DNA of 64,000 nt from Xestospongia bergquistia (lineage: Eukaryota > Porifera > Demospongiae > Haplosclerida > Petrosiidae). The DNA lies in assembly GCA_963965975.1 (NCBI GenBank), contig OZ014417.1:2337821-2401820 (forward strand), in the 5' to 3' direction. How positions within the stretch are numbered: the stretch's first letter is position 1; each line of letters begins with the position of its first letter. The translations under genes were made by a program, and so were the position numbers. Positions 1 to 12,151 of this stretch are shown one piece after another. Below the pieces are notes generated by a model. That model searched no databases, was not told the DNA's origin, and saw only the letters and a list, made by a program, of their open reading frames with translations.

Positions 1-48
1 AAGATAAACAAACATAACTTAAAATATATAAAAGTTGTTATGACTTAC

Positions 49-147
49 CAGTGTTCTCAGAAATGTTAGGTTCATTTCTAGCAAGACCTTTTTCCTAAGG
101 ACATTCAGAGCCTGTACTTTCTCTTACATTTTGCTCTGGTTTAACAT
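49..147 (-). pseudogene. Gene A downstream linker exon with in-frame TAG
   Basis: Between acceptor cttgtag and donor CACTG/GTAAGT. Phase from the previous exon gives NVKPEQNVRESTGSECP, then TAG, then EKGLARNEPNISENT. The same exon in the remnant at 9055-8957 has CAT CAA where this copy has CCT TAG, so the stop is a derived change. If the gene is expressed, it would end here without a third death domain. Confidence 0.55.
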
Positions 148-199
148 CTACAAGAATATCATACCTTCAGATAGTTAAGAGCATATATTTTAAACTTAC

Positions 200-508
200 T
201 TGTACCAATCAGTTGCTTATCACTTTCTTGTTTTAGTGCCTGGTATATCTTCATAGCCAAGGCATTATTCTGAACTAGTGGTCCCTTAACAACATCTAGA
301 ATTGCTTGCCAAGTGACTGGAGTAGCTTGACCATCCATTTCTATCCACTTCTGAAGGACACAATCAAGTTTTGTTTGATTAGACTTGTTAGACTCAGCCA
401 AACCATCAAGGTCATTATTACTTACACCAAGATCTAAGCCAATACCACGCCATGATGCATCAATTTCAACTAGCCATTCTAGAACATCAATTTTTCTTGG
501 CTTTTCAG
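200..508 (-). CDS. Gene A second death-domain exon
   Basis: Open exon from acceptor attatag to donor ACAA/GTAAGT. It encodes EKPRKIDVLEWLVEIDASW, then GIGLDLGVSNNDLDGLAE, LDCVLQKWIEMDGQ, TPVTWQAILDVVKGPLVQ and MKIYQALKQES, a full six-helix-length death domain (about 85 residues). It pairs with gene B exon 22845-22537 and gene D exon 57515-57201. The preceding 78-nt linker exon (639-562, ...NEMSSFAKL) is in the right phase to join it. Confidence 0.75.
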
Positions 509-823
509 CTATAATTAAAATCAATATAGAATATTTTCCCTTTAAAATACTAATAACTTACATAGTTTAGCAAAACTGCTCATTTCATTTGTATGGCTCT
601 TTGTAGCTACTACTTGCTCATGATGACCTGTACGATTATCTGAGATTGAAATAAAATAACATGATGAAATGTATATATGTGAATTATTGAAAGACATTAT
701 TTACAACTGTTAAAATGTTATCTGTACATTTATCATTTGAAAACAATAGCAAAAATGTAAATGTGATAAGTATATGATTATACTAACATATCTGTAAGGT
801 TATTTCATGAACTGTACACTCAC

Positions 824-1131
824 TTTGTCTTTTAGCTCTTCTGTATTCAATTCGAATTTTCTTCAAATGTTTTTGAATAGTGATAGCTACATTTTGATTT
901 TGAACAACAGGGCCTCCAACAACCTTTATGATGTTGTCCCAAGTAACAGGAGTGGGTTTCATTTCTATCCACTTCTGGAGAATTTCTGTTAATCTAGTTT
1001 CGTCGGATTTGTTCAAACGTTTCAAACCATCAATAAATTAGATTCTACCCCAAGTTGGTCACCAAGTAAGTCCCATCTAGAACTGACAGGAGCTAACAAC
1101 TGCACAAGATGTCGCAGTTCAGGTCTTTTAC
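824..1131 (-). pseudogene. Gene A first death-domain exon, frameshifted
   Basis: Begins GKRPELRHLVQLLAPVSS after acceptor ctatag and ends IEYRRAKRQ at donor AAA/GTGAGT. Conserved death-domain marks are present: LLGDQLGV, LQKWIEM, TPVTWDNIIKVVGGP. The intact gene-B counterpart is 23463-23155. A single-base deletion near 1035 shifts the frame between GVESN and the LNKSDETRL segment, so the domain is not readable as one frame. Confidence 0.7.
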
Positions 1132-1188
1132 CTATAGTTGTAATGACAATATGTAAGTACTATTTCAATAATATAAATATACATATAC

Positions 1189-3294
1189 CTGGATTGCTCT
1201 TTAAAGAAGTAATCCACGACATACGTGGAGTGCCTTCTGTGTCTTCAACATAACAATCATGACAACCATCAGGCAAATTACAGTGAAGCTTGTGATATTG
1301 CTGCTTTAAAATAGCGAGATGGCGACGCTGTTTACCACATGGACAAAAGAAAGCAATATCTAATTTCATTCCTTTACCAATGTTCCGTCTCTTTTTGGTC
1401 TCCTTGATAGCATTTTCAATGGCTTCCTTGACTTCAGACTGATCTTCACGACATTCACAGTGGATCTCAAACCAATCTGAAGATTCCACCAAACCAACTC
1501 TTCCCAGCAAATCGTAGTTGCGCAATATAATAGCATTGGAGTACATTTTGGGAGTAGACTTAGTGTCAAGTTCCCACGAAAAGTCATTATAGAGTCTATC
1601 GTCATCATCATCAGTGATATAATCTTCACTTGAGAGGAGGTTGACTATCATAGCACAAAAGAGGCCAACTGGTGCACCATTTTTAAAGTAGAACAGCAAA
1701 GGACTGTTAGCAGGTGACTCAAATGGAATTGCTTTCAATGGATTGGTTAATGGCAACAAAGCAGGCATAAAGTATTTATCATTAAGTGGTTTGTTACCAG
1801 GCAATTTTTTGGCAATCAAAAGATGTGTAAAAATATTAAATAAATGAGACTTAAAATCACTGTATTTGCTGGACACTGTTGCAAACATTTTAAGATGATC
1901 TTCATGTGAAAATACATCACTAGATATGATGCCAAATTTTGCTACATCTCGCAATGCTAGTGTACCTCGACCAACATTAATGCCATTACGAGCTTTACAG
2001 ATAAGAACCATCAGCTCATTGATTACTTGAATTAAGCTAAAAGGATCAACAAAAACAAGCTTGGTGACATTTTCTGGATAGTACAAAATTGAGTTGAAGA
2101 GATACAAAAATTTTAGAGCACTTGTAATTTCCCCTTCTTCTAACCCTAACTCCATTCCAGAAGTAGTGCACTCTTCCAAAGTAAGTACACTGCAACTGTC
2201 ACGAGATTTTTCACGCAAAAGAATTTCATATGCATACCAACTGATTGGAATCTTGACTTCGAACGCTTGCTTATTTAATTCATGTCGAATATCATTGATC
2301 ACTGGATCATCAGTGATCCTTTGAGACGCTTTACAACCATCAACTTCAGACAAAATCTTCCCTGTCACAGGATTTTGATACGACAAATTACCTTCTACTG
2401 ATTGGAAAATCTGTTTAAGTCGTTCTTCTTTGTCTTCAATGGTTTCGGTAATCTCTCCTTTCATTAGGAGCTTATCATACTTGTCTCGATGAGTAGCAAT
2501 AGCAATGACTTTCAATTTTTCAGGGGGCTTTATTGCAGCAGATAGGTGGTTGTCACCACTGGTCAAATCCTCGTGTTGATTGCTGTAATTGACCATACTT
2601 ATGAGACATTTTAGGAGGGTCTCAGTTGAGAGCGAGTGCTCACTCACTATGTACTTTCTATCTGCACACTGTAATTCAGCAGATGACTGGTTAGAGAGGT
2701 CATCAGCTAGACTGATAACTAACATAAGGATCGATGCACATGGTATAAAAGCTTGTAAGATTTGTTGAAATTGGATTTGACCTCCGGAATCAATGAAGTA
2801 AAGCCAGTCCTTATAAAGTGTTAATTTGTCAGCTTTGCTAGAAGCTTTACTAAGAATTTCTGACAACTCTTTTGCTGCATCATCACTTTCTTCTATCGGT
2901 TGGAAATCAGTAGGTGAATCAGAAGAACTATCAACGTTAACATTTTGCAACTGGTGAGACTTTTCCTCTTCATCTGACTGTTTCTTGCTGTTGTCATCAT
3001 CTTCAAGCAATAAAGCTTTGATATCATTAGCAAACATTTCAATCGTTCTGTCATCATTAACCAGTTCCCAGGTACTTTCACTGGCTTGACCAAACTGTGT
3101 TATTGAGAAATCCCCTACTGCCACTTGAGGACGTTCAACAGCCCCAGTGCTAACTATACTCTTGTAAGGATGACCAAGAACTAGACATTTTGTTGAGGTT
3201 TTGCCAACACGTGCAGGACCTTGTACAAGGACTTTTGAGACACTAGCTTTCACAGATCCACCCTTTTTGATAGCCTTACGCAAAAAATTGTGGT
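1189..3294 (-). CDS. Gene A exon: P-loop GTPase plus COR-like region
   Basis: Open throughout (about 702 codons). It starts at an acceptor (tttcag, exon base 3294), not at a methionine: the first residues HNFLRKAIKK align with SQHLRKAIKK of gene B. P-loop GPARVGKTS lies about 25 residues in; the G3-like motif is DSGGQIQFQ near 2790 and the G4-like motif THRDK near 2490. An acidic, serine-rich insert separates P-loop and G3. The part after G4 (WYAYEILLR, then FLYLFNSILYYP and LVFVDPFSL) resembles the winged-helix COR segment of Roco proteins. A small Cys-containing segment (FFCPCGKQRRHLAIL) and SWITSLKSNPG close the exon before donor GTATAT. The domain call is by motif order; Roc-COR is likely but not proven. 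Confidence 0.75.
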
Positions 3295-5096
3295 CTGAAA
3301 ATACAAATAAAGCTAAGCAAATGAAATAAGTCTAGCTTCAAACTAATTTTAGATATTTTCTGCCTTGGCCACTCTTTAATGACACTTAGTTACACCCATT
3401 CTCTATATTAGATTATCAATTAGAAAATTTCTTTGTTAATGAAAGCATAGTGCATGAACATACGTTCTTTTTAAGCTAGCTAGTAGCTAGTGATGCACAT
3501 AATAATTAACAGCAAAAACAAGATTATAATTGAAAGAAATCATCATATTATTGTCTTAGAAGATACTGATTTCAAAGTGAAACACTGACAAGAGAGAATG
3601 CATAATTAACAGCAGTGTCAACAGAACACTAATAGCTATAGAATGCTAGAAATATAGAAGAGCAAGCTAGTGAGAAGTTTTGAGCATTGTCACTTACACT
3701 CATTACTGTACCACCCATAGTTATGGTCAATGAAATTCATTGGTTGCGGTATGCATAATCAATTAAAGTAATGTTATTTGTCACTCTTGAAAGTCACATA
3801 CAACAATAAATTAAAATAATGAAAACAAATATAACCTATATAAATGATTATAGGACCACCTGCCATGTGTAGCATGCCAAGTAGAAAAAAATCATTCTAT
3901 AATTGTTTAAGAAGACACAGTTACAATAAATGAAATTTATTAGTTGCTATTTAATTTTTTCTGTCTCTTTCAATTGTCACATATAACAATAGAATAAAAT
4001 GATAAAAATGCTTCTTTTGGACAATGTATTATGTATACATGTATGTTGGACATACAAGTATAATATAACTTGTTGGACAGCTAAGAAAGGCTACACATGT
4101 AGTCCATAAACTTTAGAGCAATGTGAGAATACTCTAGATAAGCAATAATAACAACTTGCAATGAAAACACTGGTAAAATAACAACAACAATACCATAAGA
4201 TAAAAGTCAAGACTTTAGACAAAGTCAATGAGTATTGTAATTATAACTTTATATAATTTACACTTGCGCTTAGTGGTCTGTGTTAGCCAAATTGTTGTGA
4301 ATATGAAGCAAGCACAAAACTTGCTAACAATGAAAGTTCCTTCCTTTATTAACAATAGAAATAGTACTATGAAATCTAATACTATAGAGTATACAAGTTA
4401 GCTAATATTCACATACTAGATTCTGTTAGCATTATTAATTGACTTATTTCTCCTTCTTTATTCCACATTATTAAGTAGTTCAATTATCATTTCAAAAGCA
4501 CGTTTATTTTTGGCATGTTTATTTTCATCATTATTTTCTATTGTTGATTGTACATGTATGTGACAAACAAAACAACATAAATAAAGTGTGTACTTCAACT
4601 ACAGGTGCTGTTGTTTTTATTATATTATTATGAATTCTATCTAAAGAGGATTTTTCATCTGAAATGAAAATATTACATAAGAGAAGAATACAAATCAAAT
4701 CTAAAGCAGGGGTTTATAAGAGACACATGCATTTACAAAATTAACATTTACGCTTAAATTTATTTTAACTATATGATGTATTAACTTGATAATCAGACCA
4801 AAAATTTCAATTATGGACTACTTGTAGAGTCTATTCACATGGCCTTTTAAAACATCTGGCAAGGAAATACAATAGTCATAGTATTTCTTACTTATCACAT
4901 TATAATTGAATGAATTGTAGCTTTGAGGTATGTATGTGTAGAAGGTATAATGTCTAAATATGTAGAATCATATGATTCTAAAGCAGGAAACATAATAGAG
5001 CACACTATTTTTGATATTTGCTAATACATCAAATAACTATTAAGATATAGGAGATTTAATATGTACTCATAAGTAGACAGTTTACTTGTTCCATAC
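3295..5096 (-). other. Gene A 5' intronic region, no convincing exon
   Basis: AT-rich. A candidate minus exon at 4658-4594 (acceptor atttcag, reading DEKSSLDRIHNNIIK) has good splice sites but its phase does not join the GTPase exon at 3294, so I do not call it. A stretch at about 3540-3725 recurs at about 53190-53350 in a gene D intron. Confidence 0.4.
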
Positions 5097-5140
5097 CTTG
5101 AATGTCATATGCACCTTGTCTCTTTTCAGTAGTTTGATCA
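5097..5140 (-). CDS. Candidate upstream exon of gene A
   Basis: 44 nt between acceptor aacatacag and donor CAAG/GTATGG. It reads DQTTEKRQGAYDIQ and its end phase fits the GTPase exon at 3294. Gene B has a small exon in the same place (27329-27285) starting DQQEDFVKAAEAQ. The start phase differs from gene B, so this is tentative. Confidence 0.33.
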
Positions 5141-5269
5141 CTGTATGTTATTTGTAGAGTGATAGTTGACTGTGTAAAAATATTAAAAATATGCTTTTCA
5201 AATAGAATAAAAAAATCTCAACATCACATCCAGTACACATACAATTTATACTACATCATATTACTCTTA

Positions 5270-8200
5270 CTGACTATTATATTGTAAAGAAGACATTCAG
5301 ATGACAAATAATTACAGCACAATAGACATGGAAACAGAGAACAATAGAGTAAAAAATGTTAATGTCACATTCAATACACCTTGGTTTTATGCTACTGTTA
5401 TATCACACTTACCAACTGTTATATTCTAAAGGACACATTCAGATGACAAGTAATTAGATCACAATAGAAGTGGAAAGAGAAATAAATACAGTAAAATATG
5501 TTAATGTCACATTCAATACACTTAGAATTTATACTACATTACATCACACTTCTATATTGTAAAGGACACATTCAAATGACAAGTAATTACAGCAAACAGA
5601 TGTGGAAACAGTAAACAATAGAGTGAAAAATGTCAATGCCAAATACCCTTAGAATTTATACTACATTACATCACACTTCCGACTATTATATTGTAAAGAA
5701 TACATTCAGATGATAAGTAATTAGAGCACAATAGAAGTGGATAGAGAATAGAGTAAAATGTGTTAATGTCACATTCAATACACCTACTACATTATATCTC
5801 ACTCACTGGCTATGATATTGTAAAGGACACATTCAGATGACAAATAACTACAGCACAACAGATGTTGAAACAGTAAACAATAGAGTGAAAAAATGTCAAT
5901 ACCAAATACCCTTAAATTTCATACTTATTATATCACACTTACTAACTGATATACTGTAAAGGACACATTCAGATTACAAGTAATTATAGCATAATAGAAG
6001 TGGAAAAAGAAATGAATAGGGTAAAAAAATGTCAACATCACATCCAGTACACTTAGGATTTACTCTACATTATATCACACTTACTAGCTATTATGTTGTA
6101 AAGCACACAATAGATGACAAGTAATTACAGTACAATAGAAGTGAAAACAGAAAACAATAGAGTAATTAAATGTCAACATCACATCCACTACACATAGGAT
6201 TTCAACTACATTATAATACACTTAACGACTATTAAATTGTAAAGGACATATTCAGATGACAAGTAATTACAGTACAATAGACATAGAAACAGAGAACAAT
6301 AGAGTAAAAAATGTTATAGTCACATTCAATCCACCTAGGATTTATACTACATTATATTACACTTACCGACTATTAAATTGTAAAGGACACATTCAGATGA
6401 CAAGTAATTACTGCACAATAGACATGGAAACTGAAAACAATAGTGTAAAAAATGTTAATGTCACATTCAATACACCTACATTATATCTCACTTACCGACT
6501 ATCATATTTTAAAGGACGAATTCAAATGACAAGTATATCACACTTACTGATATTATATTATAAAGGACACATTCAGATGACAAGTAATTGCAGCACAATA
6601 GAAGTGGAAACTGAAAACAATAGTGTAAAAAATGTCAATGTCACATTCAATACACCTAGGATTTATACTACATTATATATCACTTACCGACTATTATATT
6701 GTAGAGGACACATTCAGATGACATGTAATTACAGCACAATAGACATGGAAACAGAGAACAATAGTGTAAAAAATGTTTATGTCACATTCAATACACCTAG
6801 GATTTATACTACATTATATCTCGCTTACCAACTATTGAATTGTAAAGAACACATTCAGATGACAAATAATTACAGCACAATAGAAGTGGAAACAGAAAAC
6901 AATAGTGTAAAAAATGTCAATGTCACATTCAATACACCTAATACATTATATCTCACTTACCAACTATTATATTGTAAAGGACACATTCAGATGACAAGTA
7001 ATTACAGCAAACAGATGTGGAAACAGTAAACAATAGAGTGAAAAATGTCAATGCCAAATACCTTTAAGATTTATACTTCATTATATCACACTTACTAGCT
7101 ATTATGTTGTAAAGCACACAATAGATGACAAGTAATTACAGTACAATAAAAGTGAAAACAGAAAACAATAGAGTAATTAAATGTCAACATCACATCCACT
7201 ACACATAGAATTTCAACTACATTATAATACACTTACTGACTATTATATTGTAAAGGACACATTCAGATGACAAGTAATTACAGCACAATAGACATGGAAA
7301 CAGAGAACAATAAAGTAAAAAGTGTTAATGTCACATATGATACACCTAGGATTTATACTACATTATATCTCACTTACCAACTATTATATTGTAAAGGACA
7401 CGTTCAGATGACAAGTAATTACAGTACAATAGACATAGAAACAGAGAACAATAGTGCAAAAATTGTTAATGTCACATTCAATAAACTTAGGATTTATACT
7501 ATAATTATATCACACTTTTTGACTATATATTATAAAGGATACATTCAGATGACAAGTAATTAGAGCACAATAGAAGTGGAAACTGAAAACAATAAAGTAA
7601 AAAATGTTAATGTCACATTCAATAAACTTAGGATTTATACTACATTATATCTCACTTACCGACTATTATATTGTAAAGGACACATTCAGATGACAAGTAA
7701 TTGCAGCACAATAGAAGTGGAAAGAGAAAACAATAGAGTAAAAAATGTCAATGTCAAATATAATACACCTAGGTTTTATACTATAATTATATCACAATTA
7801 CTGACTATTATATTATAAAGGACACATTCAGATAACAAGTAATTACTTACCGACTATTATATTGTAAAGGACACATTCAGATGACAAGTAATTACAGCAC
7901 AATAGACATGGAAACAGAGAACAATAGAGTAAAAAATGTTAATGTCACATTCAATAAACCTAGGATTTATACTATGTCATATCTCACTTACTGACTATTA
8001 TATTGTAAAGGACACATTCAGATGACAAGTAATTAGAGCACAATAGACATGGAAACAGAGAACAATAGAGTAAAAAATGTCAATGTCAAATATAATACAC
8101 CTAGGATTTATACTATAATTATATCACATTTACTGACTATTATATTATAAATGACACATTCAGATAACAAGTAATTACTTACCGACTATTATATTGCAAA

Positions 8201-8445
8201 GGACACATTCAGATGACAAGTAATTACAGCACAATAGACATGGAAACAGAGAACAATAGAGTAAAAAATGTTAATGTCACATTCAATAAACCTAGGATTT
8301 ATACTATGTCATATCTCACTTACTGACTATTATATTGTAAAGGACACATTCAGATGACAAGTAATTACAGCATAATAGACATGGAAACAGAGAACAATAG
8401 AGTAAAAAATGTTAATGTCACATTTAATACACCTAGTGATTGATA
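5270..8445. repeat. AT-rich satellite, unit about 141 bp
   Basis: About 22 tandem units, each carrying the landmarks ACATTCAGATGACAAGTAAT, then CACAATAGA, GGAAACAGAGAACAATA, TGTTAATGTCACATTC and CACTTACCGACTATTATATT. Successive starts of TTCAGATGA at about 6251, 6392, 6572, 6713 and 6854 are mostly 141 bp apart; shorter units also occur (132 bp, partial units near 6520 and 7840). Blocks of units are themselves repeated: 6081-6236 recurs 1011 bp later, and 7831-8163 recurs with a period of about 332 bp. Because 141 is a multiple of three, plus-strand ORFs of up to 257 codons run through, with a 47-residue repeated peptide. I read these as a by-product of unit length, not as a gene. Confidence 0.9.
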
Positions 8446-8515
8446 TTAAGGCTCATATCATACATACCAATGTTGAACACATGTCCTAACTTCTTTGGTT
8501 AATTTGATGCATTAA

Positions 8516-8759
8516 CACTGTAAAGAATGATTGGTTGATTTAACCATTATTTGGTTATACAGGTTGCAATTACAAACTTATTTTTGCTAGAAAAGTAAGC
8601 ATAATACTGTTTTCATTACTAATGTACTACTGTTTATGTAGCTACATAACCAATAATTACATAATACAGTAGTAATCAAAGTAGTATTAAGGTTATTTTT
8701 TACATATGCAACCCACATAAACATGTATTGGTTAAATTAACTAATCAATTTTTACAGTG
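8516..8759. mobile_element. Fold-back MITE with CACTGTAAA termini
   Basis: 244-bp element whose ends are inverted repeats of about 30 bp: left CACTGTAAAGAATGATTGG and right, read on the minus strand, CACTGTAAAAATTGATTAG. Further inverted pairs lie inside (GGTTGCA, and GTACTACTGT with ACAGTAGTA), so it could form a long hairpin. It has no ORF. No clear target-site duplication is visible. Class II family not assigned. Confidence 0.65.
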
Positions 8760-8904
8760 AATAAGTTGACCTAATTGCATGTTAAGATTCTTAACATATA
8801 GAATCACTTTACCACCTGACGTGTCAGGTATGTCAGTAATATTCATAAACTAGTTTACCAACAATACTTATTCCATCATACTTGAAATTATATGTTCCTT
8901 TTTC

Positions 8905-9269
8905 AATGCCTATGATAAAATAAACAAATATAACTTAAAATATCGTTATAACTTACCAGTGCTCTCAGAAATGTTAGGCTCATTTCTAACAGGATCTTTT
9001 TCTTGATGACATTCAGAACCTGTACTTTCTCTTATATGTTGCTCTGGTTTAACATCTACAAGAATATAATAATATCAGATAGTTAACTGTTATTTTAAAG
9101 TTACTTGTACCAGTCTATTGCTTATCACTTTCTTGTTTTAGTGCCTGGTATGTATTAATAGCCAAGCCATTATTCTGAACTAGTGGTCCCTTAACAACAT
9201 CCAAAGTAACTTGTCAAGTAACTGGAGTAGCTCAACTGTCCATTTCTATCCACCTCTGAAGGACATAAC
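8905..9269 (-). pseudogene. Remnant of a gene-A-like 3' end (linker and death-domain exon)
   Basis: Closely similar to positions 1-365. It includes the linker exon 9055-8957, which reads NVKPEQHIRESTGSECHQE with donor CACTG/GTAAGT, and a decayed death-domain exon around 9110-9260 (still showing the VVKGPLVQN part). It is cut abruptly at about 9270, where DEPDC5 intron sequence begins. Confidence 0.7.
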
Positions 9270-9270
9270 C

Positions 9271-10190
9271 AAAGATGAGATACAATTAGACACCTTGATC
9301 AATGCAAGTAGTTGTTATTAATACTGAGTATCCTCTAAGTGCATATACACACATTAATATCAGCATTGTTAACACATTATTTTAAATGTGTTATAACACT
9401 GTTTATTTATTTTTACAGATTCAAAGAAGACTCATCCATTAGTCTCATGTATCTCTTTCAAACTATTGTAGACAAGTAAGCAGTAGACTCCAAATTGACA
9501 ACATGTAGCTATACTACTAGTGTGATATATTATGTAGTTTAATGAGTTACATTCTTTATACTACATACACTGGATATAAAGTTCTGTTTTGTCTTTCATC
9601 AGGTTTGGATTTCTTGTTGATCCCTCAAGTGTTTCAACTGATATAGATCTGTCTGATATTACATGGAAACCTCATCTCAATCATTTCTTGTCACATGTTT
9701 TTATTCATCATTCAGGTTGTGCTCTATTACAACCAGTTTATGAATGTCAACCAGTTTATGATAGTCAGAGGAGGACAGGTGGTTCTCCTTATAAGGAAGG
9801 TGGTTTAGAGAGCAAGTTTGAGTGTGGTTTTAAATGGTTTTGTAATAGCTATTATTTGAGGCAGAAATCAACTGAACAAAGTATATTACTCAAATATGAG
9901 GAATTAGTAGAGAGATTTAGTTATTTCTGTACAACTTGTAATGGAGAATTAGCTGTATTATTGTGATAATACTTTTTTGTAATATTAATAACATCATTAA
10001 AAAGTAATAACAAAATCACAGTTTTGTAAAATAATGGAAAGTTAACTATATTGTGTAATGAGATAATAAATGTGAATACACTCTAATAATGTTTATAATG
10101 AACTAAAAATAGTGATTATAATTTTTAATACAAAAGGACATGGTAGAAATGTAGTCTAGGAATAAAGTGTGAACCAACATGAGAAATTAT
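9271..10190 (+). pseudogene. DEPDC5: DEPDC5 fragment C1: last two exons and 3' flank
   Basis: Nearly identical to the 3' end of copy A (19896-20820), starting in the intron with CCAAAGATGAGATACAATTAG. Exons 9419-9475 (DSSISLMYLFQTIVD) and 9603-9966 (FGFLVDPSSVSTDIDLSDI onward) are recognisable. Compared with copy A there is an 18-bp tandem duplication (QPVYECQPVYDSQ) and a deletion that removes the last residues (CNKILQTV), so it ends ELAVLL. The 3' flank matches copy A up to about 10190, where sequence jumps to the middle of the gene. Confidence 0.85.
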
Positions 10191-12151
10191 TACAATCCTC
10201 CAAGACAATGGACTAAATATAGATTTCAACCTAGAGTGAAAATCTCTGCCCATTTAGTAATTTAGGAGACAAGAGGAGGATTAGTAATTGATATAATAGA
10301 ATACTTAATATATTTACTGACGTTAGGTCAATAAACACCTTAAAATAAGAATGGCACCACGCAGCAGTCTTAAAAATGTCCCAAATGAACAGCTTACTAA
10401 ACGAGGTAATATAGAACAGTGTTAACAATTCATTAATCAGATGTAATTTATATACATGTATTTACTGTATATCCTTGTGTTTCAGACCCTTCTCCATTAT
10501 TGGATCCTAATGACCCCCTATCTCGTATGGACTATGATGAATATGATGCTAATATTTTTACATCAAGACCAACTACTGCTAGTACTACTTTTAGGAAAAT
10601 ATATAGTTTTAATGAAGATATTGTAGATGGACCAGAATCTGTATCCTAATTTTTTGCTAGTAATTTGAATATAACAATTTTATTAGCTACATGTTAATGT
10701 TGTTTGTCTTAAGGAATGACTTGGAATTGTTTTTTACAAAAAAAACATTTTTATAGACTAATGTTACATAATGCTCTGAAGTGCTCAATATTATTGTTAT
10801 CACAAAACAATTTGTTAATATTATTATAACTACTTTAGTATAGTTGTTAAGTATAGTTACCTTAACTTACTATTAGTATTCTGAAGATGTAGAAGTCTTT
10901 GAAATGAAGTCACCAGTAGAACTAAAGAATACTCTACTTGGTGTGAGTTGATATATCATTCTCTTTTATAGAGCAAGTCCAGTATTTAATATCAGAGAGA
11001 ATCGAGAGGTATAAAATAATACATAAATACTTAGTACAAACTATTATTAGAGAATTTTTGTACCTTATAATAAGACTTTGAACAACAAAGGCAAAGTTAT
11101 GATAGATAAACAAAAAAGGTCAAAGTTAATATGATCAGACTTTAATAATGTTTTGTTATAATAAATAGACCAGTAATATTATATAATGTAAATGGACAGA
11201 TAAATGGATGTATGGTTTAATTAATGGATAGAGAGATAGTGTAAATGGACAGATGAATAGGTTTATGGGCAGATGAGCATTTATAAGATGTGTTATGTTA
11301 TGTTATATTATGGTTTACAGTTAGTTTTTCATAGTAATAGTTTGTTCACACTTCACAACTTTACACAAAAATCACACATTAAAACAAAAACAAACTTTCT
11401 GCCCTCTTTATATCAACTCTTGTCCTGTCACTACTCACTATAACTCATCTACATATATTATATAACATGTTATGTTTTAAGTATATAACTAATAATATTT
11501 TTATTATTTTTTTATTACTATTATTTTTTATTAAATATTCTTTTTGACAATCCTCCATTATGATTCTATATAAATTCATGTGTATAATCTCCAATAAGGA
11601 TCACTTCTGTAAAGTCAAAAACAACAAAGATTAGTATAATATTTTAAATTAAGTTTTTAGTTTATTCAAATTCTTACCCTAAACATACATGTAATAAACT
11701 GTTATACTTTACTATACTGTAAATCATAATGTATTCACTGATAAAAAAAAATTGTTGTTCTAGTTTATATATTAATTATTTTAGCAAATAGTTTCTGATT
11801 TATAGTATAATCATCTTTTGTTGATGCATTTTATTCTTTCTTAACAGAATCGTCTCCACTCTTTACCTTCCTGGTCTCTCTCATCACAACAAACCTGGTC
11901 TCTCTCATCACAACAATCCTCTCCCTGTCCCTCTCCTTCACCTACACCCCCAAGACGCAAATCCTCAGACAGTGACTACCCTCATGACATCAGGAGTCAG
12001 TCAGTTACACCTATTTGCTCCATTACAACCCCAGCAATGACAATGTCTGCACCACGTCCACCAAAATATGGATCTAGGACACGGGGGATGCGTAAAGCAA
12101 AGTCTAGAGAACATGTCTCTATGGGACGGCACATTTAAGAGGGAGAGAGAC
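10191..12151 (+). pseudogene. DEPDC5: DEPDC5 fragment C2: scattered middle exons
   Basis: Starts inside the exon equivalent to 13664-13795 (from TACAATCCTCC). It keeps, in order, exons for the RFQPRVKIS piece, the DPSPLLDPNDPLSRMDYDEY piece (near 10486-10650), YSEDVEVFEMKSPVE (near 10877), a GFQLVFHNGS-like piece (near 11320) and the exon starting NRLHSLPSWSLSSQQ (11849 to about 12150). Intervening coding exons, such as the INPFDPTKV exon and the NWNYLDQHV exon, are missing. A derived stop follows SMGRHI. The right junction is at about 12151 inside the GAGAGAGAC string, after which copy A begins. Confidence 0.8.

Larger units (their letters stand above)
49..3294 (-). pseudogene. Gene A: Roc-COR-like GTPase with death domains, 3' part, two coding breaks
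   Basis: Minus-strand gene in exons 3294-1189 (GTPase), 1131-824 (death domain), 639-562 (linker), 508-200 (death domain) and 147-49, all bounded by AG/GT; it continues past the left edge. Its exon order and phases match gene B (21160-27329) exon for exon. Role by family: a GTP-binding scaffold that recruits partners through death domains; a function in death or immune signalling is inferred. Two breaks are visible. The first death-domain exon lacks one base near 1035 relative to gene B (after the codons for GVESN), and the 147-49 exon reads TAG after ESTGSECP where the related remnant at 8957-9055 reads a glutamine codon. It is either a young pseudogene, a gene that now ends early, or a site of assembly errors; I favour pseudogene. 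Confidence 0.62.

Noticed and set aside
6256-7029. A 257-codon plus-strand ORF with a 47-residue repeat
   Set aside because: It follows from a 141-bp satellite unit divisible by three; neighbouring units have stops and there is no start or splice context. No known domain.
5270-8445. CRISPR-like regular repeats
   Set aside because: There are no short repeats alternating with unique spacers; the whole unit repeats, and the host is an animal.
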